Source of the DNA: Nicotiana tabacum
Taxonomy: Eukaryota; Streptophyta; Magnoliopsida; Solanales; Solanaceae
Reading direction: 5' to 3'
DNA: 64,000 nucleotides
NCBI RefSeq assembly: GCF_000715075.1
Contig: NC_134101.1
Span: 135,856,237-135,920,236 of the forward strand
The notes beneath the pieces are model-generated. The model was given only the letters and a program-made list of their open reading frames with translations, was not told where the DNA came from and did not search any database. Both the position numbers and the translations under genes were made by a program. This document shows positions 18,543-28,586 of the stretch, one piece after another (position 1 is the first letter of the stretch; each line of letters opens with the position of its first letter).

Positions 18543-21500
18543 CTATAAACCTTTTGTTAACGGATCTGCAATCATGAGATCTGTTCTAATATGCTCAAGT
18601 GACACTCTTTGTTTCTGAACTTCCTCCTTGATGGTAAAGTACTTTAATTTCATATGCTTGGTACCTTTGGAGTACTTATCGTTCTTGGAGAGGAATACTG
18701 TTGCGAAATTATCATAGTAAATTTTTAGCGGCTTGGTAATGGTGTCGACAACCCCAAGTCCTGAAATAAAGTTGTGCAGCCATAATGCATGAATTGTGGC
18801 TTCAAAACATGCCACAAATTCTGCTTCCATCGTGGATGTAGCAATGACAGACTGTTTGACATTCTTCCACGATATTGCTCCTTCAGCTAATTGGAACAAA
18901 AAGCCAAACATGGATTTTCTAGTGTCAATACATCCAGCGAAATTTGAATCCGAGTATCCAACAACTTCCAAATGCTTGGATCTCTTATACATGAGCATGT
19001 AATCCTTCGTTCCTTTCAGGTACCTCAAAACTTTCTTTGCAGCTTTCTAGTGATCAATTCCTGGGTTGCTCTGATATCTTCCTAGCATTTCGACCGCAAA
19101 ACTAATATCCAGTCTTGTGCAAGTCTGAGCATACATTAGACTACGAACAATAGAAGAGTAAGGAATTGATTCCATTTCTTTTCGCTCTACATCATTCTTA
19201 GGGCATTGCATGAGACTAAATTTTTCCCTTTTTGAATTGGAACAATTCCTGCTGAACAATTGTTCATATTAAATCTCTCTAGAATTCTTTCGATATAACC
19301 TTTCTGAGACAATCCCCAATAATCCTTATGATCTATCACGGAATATTTCTATTCCTATCACATAGGATGCCTCACCTATATCTTTCATTTCAAAATTCTT
19401 AAAGAGAATATCTTTAGTCTCACGCAATATGCCTAAATCATTAGCAGCAAGTAGGATATCATCAATATATAGGACTAAAAATATAAACTTTCTCCCACTG
19501 ATCTTTTGGTATATACACCGATCAATAGTATTTTCCACAAATCCAAAAGATGTTATGGTATCATTAAACTTTATATACCATTGCCGTGAGGCTTGTTTAA
19601 GTCCATCCATTGACTTCTTCAGTTTACACACCATTTGACCTTTTCCTTTAGTTTAAAAACCCTCTTGTTGGTCCATATAAACTTCCTCCTCGAGATCTCC
19701 ATTAAAAAAGGCAGTTTTCACATCCATTTGGTGTAACTCTAAATCATAATGAGCCACCAAATCCATAATAATTCTTAACGAGTCTTTCTTTGAGATCGGC
19801 GAAAAGGTCTCTTTATAATCAATGCCTCCTTTCTGAGTATAACCCTTGACAATAAGTCTGGCTTTGTATCATTTCAATATTGCCATTTGAATTGCATTTG
19901 GTCTTAAAGACCCATATACACCCGATTCTTTTAGAACTTTCTAGCAATTCAACAAGATCCCAGACTTTATTGTATTTCATGGATTTTAACTCTTCCTTCA
20001 TGGAATCAATCCATTTGTCAGACTCATTACTTTCTATGTCTTGTAAAAATGAAACCGGATCCTTATTAAGACCAACGTCAAAATCTGACTCTTGCAAATA
20101 AACCACGTAATCATCCGAAATAACCGATTTTCTAACTCTTTGAGACTTTCTTAATGGCATTTCTTGTGTTTCATTTGTGTCAGATATTTGTGAGTTAGTT
20201 TCTTCATGAAGTGTTTCATTCAAATATTGCTCGGTGTTGTCAAGGTGTTCTTCAACAACTGGAACAATATTTGGTATTTGTGTGGAAGTAGGCATATTTC
20301 TGGGTAATAGAATATTGACCCTCACCTCTTTAATTTCCACACTTTTCTTTTCAACAGTCCCACTAACTTCATCATTCTCAATGAATCTTGCATTACCGGT
20401 TTCAACAATTCTCGAACTATGGTTTGGATAGTAAAACACATACCCTTTAAATTTCTCTAGGTAACCAATAAAGTAACCACTTACTGTCCGAGAATCTAAT
20501 TTCTTTTCTTGTGGATTATAAACTCTAGCTTCCGCTGGGCAACCTCAAACATGTAGGTGCCTTAAACTAGGTTTCTTTCCTGTCCACAGTTCAAAAGGGG
20601 TCTTTGGAACTACCTTACTATGAACCCTGTTTAATAAATATACAGTGGTTTTAAGAGCATACATACACAATAATTTGTGTAATGAGGAATTACTTATCAT
20701 GCTCCTAACCATGTCCATAAATGTTAGATTACGCCTTTCTGCAACACCATTTTATTGAGGAGTTCCTGGCATAGTATACTGTGCACATATGCCACGTTCC
20801 TCGAGGAACTTTGCAAATGGACCTGGACATTGTCCTGACACATTATATTTTTCATAATATTTACCACCTCTATCTGACCTAATCATTTTTACCTTTTTAT
20901 CTAATTTCCTTTCAACCTCATTAACAAACACCTTGAGAGCATCTGATGTTTGAGATTTTTCTTTCAGCAAATAGATGTATCCATAACGTGAAAAATAATC
21001 GATAAAAGTGATAAAGTATTTTTCTCCACCAAAAGATGGAACATCAAAGGGTCCACAAATATCGGTGTGTATAATTTCAAGAAGCTGGCTGCTTCTTGTG
21101 GCACCTTTCTTACTATGCTTGGTTTGCTTTCCCTTAATGCAATCCAAACATATAGTAATATCAGTAAAATTTAGATTTGAAAGAATTTCATTCTTTACTA
21201 ATCTTTCTAAACTTTCTTTAGATATATGACCCAAATGTCTATGCCACAAGTAAGCAGAACTTTCTTCTAGTGAACTACGTTTAATTCCAGCATTATGTTG
21301 AACAGTAAGAAGGGATTCAGAAAAACCACTATCGAGTTTCAATTTATATAAACCATCACTAAGAAAACCAGAACCATAAAAAATAGCATTCTTATATAAA
21401 TTGAAAAATCTATTTCCAAACTTTAAATCAAATCCAGAAACATCAAGTCTTGAAACAGAAATCAAATTCCTAGAAACTGAAGGTACATAAAGAGTCTGTA

Positions 21501-22503
21501 ATAGATCAAGGTGACGTCCAGTCTCCATGAACAAACGATAAGTCCTTATGCCTTCAATTGGAGCCTTCATACGATTTCCCATGAACAAGAAATCCTTATT
21601 TGGATTTGTTGTTTGGATCGTAAGGAATCCGTGCAACGTAGTAGATACATGAGCAGTTGCACCAGAATCAAGCCACCAAGTATTATTAGGAACTTCTACT
21701 AAATTTGATTCGAAACATACAAAAGCACTAATTGTACCTTTCTTTTCGAACCAAACTTTATGTTTAAGGTAATCTTTCTGATAGTGTCCTTCCTTGTTAC
21801 AGAAACGACACATATCTGCCTTATGTTCCTTGTTAGCATCCTGTTGAGCTTTAGCAAGTGCTTTCTTCTTCTTGAACTTGTTGGCCTTCACTTTAAGTCC
21901 TTTACCAGCTCCTTGACCCATGAGGTTAATTGAATGACTCCCTTGTTTCTTAAGTCTTGACTCCTCCTGAGTAAGGATACTAGACAATTCACTAATATTC
22001 CACTTATCCTTAATAGTGTTATAGTTAATTTGAAAAGGTCCATACTCAGGAGGCAACGAGTTCAGAATAAACTAAACCAAGAAGGAATCAGCCACTTTCA
22101 TCCCCAAGGTTTGAAGTCTTGCTGCAATGTTAGTCATCTCGATGATATGATTTTGCATACTACGCGCCCCATCAAACTTCATGGTCGTGAGTTCAGCCAT
22201 TAGTGTACCAGCGAGAGACTTATCTGCAGAACGAAAACGTTCTTCCACAAACTTCAGATATTCCCTGGCACTTTCTGTTTGTGGAATAGTACTCTTAATG
22301 TTGTTGGCAACATTCATTCGCATAAACATAAGGCTTAGCCTGTTAGAGCGTTCCCATGCTTTATGAAAAGATTTCTCATCCGCACTGCTCGAATCAGTAA
22401 TGGCATCGGGCTTATCATTCAACAGAGTCAAGTCAAGATCCATCACACCTAAGTGAAACTGGACTTGTTCACGCCATTCAGAGAAGTTCAATCCGTTGAA
22501 CAC
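18543..22503 (-). pseudogene. Copia gag-pol polyprotein, decayed, unit b
   Basis: On the minus strand from the right: gag (22503 leftward, frame opening without ATG at 'VFNGLNFSEW'); zinc knuckle CRFCNKEGHYQKDY, whose last Cys is Tyr in this unit; protease WWLDSGATAHVS; integrase with HRHLGH, D(IHTDICGPF) and D(IRSDRGG). Then come the divergent linker, RT with 'LYIDDILLA' (YVDD in unit c), and RNase H to the stop near 18543. Breaks shared with unit c: TAA at 20752-20754 in integrase, a one-base insertion near 19845, a TAA before the RT connection (about 19655), and a one-base insertion near 19320. Breaks private to this unit: TAG at 22072-22074, TGA at 20545-20547 and TAA at 19326-19328. No functional polyprotein can be made. 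Confidence 0.92.
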
Positions 22504-23697
22504 AGTAACAGACGAAGCAAGCGAATGAAAAGGAATAACTACAAAATAGATATTACATGCTTACAAATCAATATGTATTCAACAAAACAGTCAAAGCACA
22601 TCGCAATTCTCCTTTGGGTAAATACTACGACACACTATCATAATTTAAGTGCCCTTTAGTCTTTAATAGGTAATTAAATATTTTTAACCAAATATATATG
22701 ACATCTTTGGACAGACAATTTATGTTTGACTAAAGAATATTAATTTACCTCATCATATTCACTTTTCATAGAATAATTGATCTACCTTTGGGTAAATCCT
22801 TAAATTCTAGCAATATTGAAAATTAATTTATCCTCTAATTTACAATTATAGGCATTTCATTAATTTCACGAATAAACTACAATTTTATGTATGCATAATT
22901 TCATTAACATACTAGTTTGGCCACTTTGGTGACTAACAAACTATATAACATAAGCGCACACACAAAATAGAGATCATAAGATTTTTATGCATGTGAATAC
23001 TTTAAATAATCTAGTTTGATCACTTTGGTGACTAACAAACTATATAAACATTAATCACATACATAAAATAAATAATAAATGACTTCACCAACTTAATAGT
23101 CCAAATACTTAAATTAAATAGATCAAATAAATTTCGTTATAGCCTACGGATAAACAGTAACTGATCTTCTTTTTTTTATTTTTATTTTTTTAAAATCTTT
23201 CATAAAAGGAATCTTTCATAATGGCTTAGAAGTAACGTTGGAACAAAATATCCTTAAGGCATCCAAAAGAAGAAATTAAGATAACATAAATATATGTGGC
23301 AGACTTTAAATGGATACCTAATACAAGAAAGATCAAATAAATGGTTACTGTTTTAAAGAAAACGCTACATTCCCAATATCAATTTCATTAGATTTCGTTA
23401 ACTGAAGCAACATTAAAGCAAAATTTATGACAGGGCAATATAGGGAGGAACATAACGCCAAAATTCTTTAAACAACGAGTCATTATTGACGGCGTGCGAC
23501 CTTTCTTCGTTTAAATAGAAATTTTGGCATAATTTGTTACTAACAGTTCATAAAAGAGATTTCATACTTTATTGTGTATCCTCAAATTAAAAGAACTGGA
23601 ATCAGATAAGAGATTATCACAGATCCAATTAGAACAGTACGGATCAACATAATGATATAGTTTTTCTTTTACGAAAATTATCAGTTCAAATAATTCA
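22504..23697 (-). mobile_element. Copia 5' leader, unit b
   Basis: About 1.2 kb of AT-rich untranslated sequence lies between the PBS and the first recognisable gag codons. Gag has no obvious in-frame ATG nearby, so its start may lie further upstream behind an intron (the minus strand has a 'tttgtag' acceptor-like site about 40 nt before the frame). It contains a 37-bp direct repeat (22912-22948 and 23011-23047, two differences). Confidence 0.6.
22912..23047 (-). repeat. 37-bp direct repeat pair in the copia leader, unit b
   Basis: Two copies share 'ccactttggtgactaacaaa' or 'tcactttggtgactaacaaa', are 99 bp apart and differ at two of 37 positions. The pair is also present in unit c (49764-49800 and 49863-49899). 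Confidence 0.85.
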
Positions 23698-23711
23698 GGC
23701 TCATAATACCA
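23698..23711 (-). promoter_or_regulatory. Copia primer binding site, unit b
   Basis: The minus strand reads TGGTATTATGAGCC, and unit c has TGGTATCATGAGCC. It lies two bases from the LTR end and resembles an initiator tRNA-Met primer site with an extra T in the middle. Confidence 0.7.
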
Positions 23712-23713
23712 CA

Positions 23714-24015
23714 TATTAGCATAAATTTAATTGCATACCAGGATCTTGAACAAGATAATCTTACACAAAATCGTTACAGAAAACATACCTGAATCGTGAG
23801 CCATTATCGTGAGGCGGCGGCCTTTAGTGATGAAAGAAAGAAAATAAAATACGGTAACCCAAATGGGTGGGGAGAGAACCAATTTATAAAGGTTCTCATT
23901 TAATCCGATATATCCATCAAGTAACCGATCAGACGGATGAGATTTGATAATTAATTAAATATTAATCATGAGCATAATCTTATTGGACCACGTACACGTA
24001 GGAAAATAATTTACA
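23714..24015 (-). mobile_element. 5' LTR of copia element, unit b
   Basis: The plus strand begins TATTAGCATAAATT (TG terminus mutated to TA) and ends ATAATTTACA. It is 302 bp, about 52 bp shorter than the 3' LTR because of an internal deletion between similar 'gcggc' / 'gccgcc' stretches. Confidence 0.88.
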
Positions 24016-25594
24016 AAGTAAAGTTTCCCCAATCTAAGTACACAATACGTACGTTCATTTTTGCGGTTTTGAAAGACACAATCATTATGTTGAAAACATG
24101 CGGCTTAATTTGCCAATATTTTCTTTCTGCTGGTTCAAATTCGATTTTGATATTATTAAATTTAGAGTTTTATCCTCTTCTTCCCTGGAAAGAAGAAGAT
24201 CGTTTTATTGATTTTGGTTTGTTGGAGGGAGAGTATGCAGTTGATTTTGGGTTTTGCCAGGTTCTTGAAATGCAGCCCCACTTGGCCTGTAGGAGCTGCT
24301 GCTTCTTGTTTCTTGCCTGCTGCATGCTATGCCTGTAGCCTTATATTGGGGCAACATATTCCATATTTTTTAACCTTAATTTTCCGTAGACATATTCATG
24401 CTTGGAGGAGCATTTTATCCACAAACAGTCTAGAAATTGTTTAAGAGCATAACAAATAATTCACACATGTAGAATGTTTGGATGTTCAATTCAAATGTGG
24501 AAGAAAATGGATATCCCACATAAATTAGTGACTAACTTAATTTTTAGGCCACTTACAAAAAGTAGCCTTATTTCCCTTACTAATATGTCAAAAGCTATAT
24601 GTACATAATTACGTACATATGTTAGCAATCGAATAGAAACATAATATTTATTCCAGTAGTGATGATGAAAAAGAAAAGGAACTATGGCCTACTAGTACGA
24701 TTTTTAGTTTTATGTCAAACCTCTTAGGAAATCTTTATTTTACGCGTAAAAGATCTAAAAATAAAACACAAAAAATCCTTAAAGGCTAACGAAATTGTAA
24801 AGGGATATGGTAGAACAATTTCCCAGAGGATTATAGATCAAAGGGAATGATTAACTTAGTGACCCAGGATTGATGATCATGTGACTTTTAAAGCATTTGT
24901 TAGGCTTGATTTAGTTGAAACTTTGCTTTCACCCTAGACATTTTGTTCTTTAAACAGCAAGCAAGCTCAGCAACGTTCTCCCTCCCCGGAAACCCACCGT
25001 TACTAATTTATTGCCCGACAAAACAATGTGTTTTCTTAGAAAATAAGTTTAAGTTCCATGCAGTGACGGGAATATTTACACACTTAAATCTCGAACATTA
25101 GTTGATAATTTGGTAAAACTGATAATTATTAAGTTGTCACATGTTATAATTTACGAATAGAGTAAAAGTATCCTTACAGTATATATAATTAACTCAAATC
25201 TTCAAGGAGTTATATGTTAGTGTCTTAGAGAAGAGGCTGCTTTGTTTCTAATATTTCTATTTAGTTTACCTACAGTTCAACTATATATGTTGGCATTCTT
25301 GTCTTGTAGGAGGATTATGAATGATTGCGGCGATTGATTGATGAGAAAATGAAAGGTGTTAAAAGCGAATCTAACAGGTCAAGTGAAGCTTCCAGAAGCA
25401 CCTAGTGTTTTTTTTTTAAAGAGTGTGAATGAAAAATAAAAGAGGTATTTCTTGGAGTGCACCTGAAAAGAGTGCACCTGAAAAGAAGACGGAAACTCAA
25501 TCGTATAGAACGCCATGGTGATGTTTGAACAGTAGCGTTTGATATTGCATTAATTGATGGATTGGAGAAACTCATCTTGGTTATACTTTCAAAT
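24016..25594. other. Intergenic DNA between copia and LARD-like elements, unit b
   Basis: About 1.6 kb without a recognisable gene. It includes an 89-codon frame at 24069-24338 with no family I can name, the right copy of the old duplication (24846-24975), a pyrimidine-rich 'ttcttgtcttgtag' that looks like a splice acceptor near 25300-25313, and a tandem 'agtgcacctgaaaag' pair near 25457-25488. Confidence 0.45.
24846..24975. repeat. Right copy of old direct duplication, unit b
   Basis: It resembles 16571-16712 over about 130 bp, including 'tgttctttaaacagcaagca', 'aagcatttgtta' and the pattern around 'gctttcacc'. The copia element inserted at the end of the left copy, so before insertion the two copies were about 1 kb apart. 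Confidence 0.75.
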
Positions 25595-28574
25595 TGTCAC
25601 GGCCCTATCCCCGAATCCGTTCATGATGACACCACTCGTGAAGACAAGGCCAGCCAGACCAAAACAGAACACCTTATTTAAACAGTTAAATACCATAAAT
25701 AGTTCTAAAATATGATATAATAACCATAATTTACAGAAATAACGATAACAACAGTAGAAGCCATCCCGACACAACCCAAACTGGGGTGTCACAAGTCACG
25801 AGCATCTATTAGAGTATAAATACGACTACAAGGTCTGAATGTACAAAACAAGACTGATGAAAGAGAAGGGAGAAGAGCGGTGATGCAAACCCTGGCAGTC
25901 ACCTTGCTAAACTCCGATGACTCAGCCTTCGATCAGCTCAACACCCGCTACCGGGTGAATAAATACTTGCATCTGCACACGAAGTGCAGGGAGTAAAGTG
26001 AGTACTCCAATTCAGTGAGTAATAAAGGTAAATAAAAACTGAGCAGTAAGAAATCTCGTAAAGCAAACCAACATGCTGTATAGAAGCGGTGTAAAACCCT
26101 TGAGAAAAATAGTGAAGCTGTGAAATCTATAGAAATATTTTAGCTCAGTTTAAACCTCTTTTGAAAATGGCTTTTTTCAACAGTTATGCAAATGAATGCA
26201 AAACAATTAGTGCAGATAAGCATAGAAATCCGCCCCTCGGGTTCAACACTCAATTTAACAGGTAATGCCAGGCAATCAGGAAGATAACACATAAAGTAAC
26301 ACAATCAACAGGTAGTTGCAGACAAATGGAAATAAAGTAAACACATAGAACAGTACCAGCCCCTCGAGCTCACTCTAAGAATACTCTCAGCCCCTCGGGC
26401 TCACTCTGTGATCACAATGGGTACCCGCGCTTACTGGGGGTGTGCAGACTCTGGGAGTGGCCCCTTACGGCCCAAGCGCAATATCAAGCCATCTCGTGGC
26501 ATCAAATCTAGGCCCTCGGCCTCATATCACTCAAGCCACCTCGTGGCGTATAAAAGTATCTCAGGCCCTCGGCCTCATATCACTCAATATATCTTCACAT
26601 ATGGCCCTCGGCCTCACTCAGTCCGAAAATCATCACAAGCCCCTCGGGCATTAGTAAAACAGTAGTTCTCAGCCCAAAACATCATTTAGAAATATCATTT
26701 AAGTTTGAAATCTAAGTAAAAGTGGTTGAGTTTGTAAAACAGTAGATATCAACAAGACTGAGTTCAAGTAATAATTCAAAAACAGTAAGGAAATAGTGAT
26801 AAAAATCCCCGAAAGGTTCAGATAGTTGGCACGAAGCCCAAATATGGCGATCAACCCAAATCATGATGTTAATAAATAAGTTTCAGTCAAATACGCGGTA
26901 AAATCATCAATCGGGACGGACCAAGTCACAATCCCCAATATTAAATGACCCCACGCTCATCACTAAGCGTTTGTCTCACCTTAATATAGCACTACGATGT
27001 GCAATCCAGGGTTTCAAACCCTCAGAGTATCATTTACAATCATTACGCACCTCGAACCGGTGAAATCCCTAGCTCGCGACGCCTTTGCCCCTCAAATCGG
27101 CTTCCATGCGCGTCGAATCTATCCAAAATCAGAATGTATACATCACAATATGCTAGGGAATAAAGCCAAAGCGAAAACAATCAATATCGGACACAAATCC
27201 CGAAATTACCAAAACCTGAGCCTCGGGCCCACTTCTTGAAACTCAGAAATTTTCACATCATTAGATTCTTTATCTCCTCACGAGTTCATATATATTAAAA
27301 GTTATCCTATCCGACCTCAAATGGTCCTTCAAATCCCAAATCAAAAGTCCAATTTCTCAAGCCCTAGTTCTTCAATTTTAGGCTTAGTTTTCCATGAAAT
27401 TTCTAGGTGGATTTCACAATATAATCGAGTTTTAAGACCAAGATTCTTACGTCAAGTCGATTCCTCTTGAATCCCTCTTTAATTTCCTTAAAAAATCTCC
27501 AAAAACGAGCACCTATGGGTGAAAATAGACCCAAAATCGCGGACAAGACGACTTAAAAAAACATTCTGCCCAGGCTTGACTTACCTTCTTCGCGAACGCG
27601 GTCAACCACCCACGAACGCATAGCACAAAAATTGCGTTGACCAACTTTACCCTATGCGAACACAACATGCCAGTCGCAAACGCAGTGCTTCCATAGCCTT
27701 GACCTTCGCGAATGCGTTTGCTCTATCACGGACGCGATGACTAACTGACCATCAGACCCAATTCCTCCTACGCGATCGCGTATACACCCTCGTGAATGCG
27801 ATGAAGTCCTCTCACAAACCTTTGCAAATGCGATGCTTATGAACCTCGGCCCTTCGCGAACGCGAAGGCTAAAATGCCTGCAACTGAAACCTGCAATTTC
27901 TGAAGTTCTCAAAACATGAAATTGATCAGTTTAACCTCCTGAAACACACCCGAGGCCCTCGGATCTCAACCAAACCTACCAATATAACCCATAACATCAT
28001 TAGAACTTGTTCCAATCATCAAAACACCTCAAACAACATCAAATTACCCGAAACTCATCGAATTCAAGCCTAAGTTTTCTAAAAACTTCCGAAATACGTT
28101 TTCGATCAAAAACCCAACCAAATCACGTTCGAATGACCTAAAATTTTGCACACACATTCCAAATGACATAACAAAGGTACTTCAACTCTCGGAATTCCAT
28201 TCCGACTCCCAGATCAAAATCACACCTACCAACCGGAAATCGCCAAAATCTCAACTTCGCCAATTCAAGCCTAGTTCTACTCCGGACCTCCAAAACCAAA
28301 TTTCGATCACTCTCCTAAGTTATAAATCACCCAACGAAGCTAACCAAATCATAAAAATTCCTTTCCGAGCTCATATACAAATAATTCAACTCTTGGTCAC
28401 ACCTTTCAAATTCAAAGATTTCACCTGAGACTTTTCTTTAAAATTCATTCCGATTTTTCCTTAAAACCAAAACCAACGATCTACATCAATCATAATACAT
28501 TACACAGGGCAAGTCATGCCTGAGAACTGGCAATCAAAGTGCAAAAGCTCAAAACGACCGGTCGGGTCGTTACA
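25595..28574 (-). mobile_element. 3' LTR of LARD-like element (complete, 2,980 bp), unit b
   Basis: The plus strand begins TGTCACGGCCC and ends GGGTCGTTACA; read on the minus strand it starts TGTAACGACCCGACCGGTCG. It contains 'ccctcgggctcactct' motifs, a CpG module region (27589-27868), and a 7-bp inverted repeat with a 5-base loop at the U3 terminus. The 5 bases before it, caaat, would be the left target duplication. No gene is visible. Confidence 0.88.
27589..27868 (-). repeat. CpG-palindrome modules in LTR, unit b
   Basis: Repeated 'ttcgcgaacgcg'-type motifs (27589-27600, about 27707-27718 in degraded form, 27852-27868) are separated by degraded versions such as 'cacgaacgca' and 'cacggacgcg'. 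Many CpGs have decayed to TpG or CpA, which differ between units. Confidence 0.75.
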
Positions 28575-28586
28575 TCCTCCCCCACT
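28575..28586 (-). promoter_or_regulatory. Polypurine tract of LARD-like element, unit b
   Basis: The minus strand reads AGTGGGGGAGGA directly before the LTR start TGTAACGACC. It is deleted in unit a. Confidence 0.85.

Larger units (their letters stand above)
16713..24015 (-). mobile_element. Ty1/copia retrotransposon with both LTRs, unit b
   Basis: A minus-strand element bounded by LTRs at 16713-17066 (3') and 23714-24015 (5'). It has PPT, RT/RNase H, integrase, protease, gag, leader and PBS in copia order. Flanking 5-bp sequences are aagca (16708-16712) and aagta (24016-24020), a target duplication with one substitution that is perfect in unit c. The 7.3 kb length includes a nested MITE of 1.05 kb. 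The LTRs have diverged clearly and the 5' LTR lacks about 52 bp found in the 3' LTR, so the insertion is old. Confidence 0.92.

Noticed and set aside
24069..24338. 89-codon frame in intergenic DNA, kept in unit c (50915-51184)
   Set aside because: It is preserved between units with a few missense changes but matches no family I recognise, and sequence of this age would be expected to stay open by chance. Not called as a gene.
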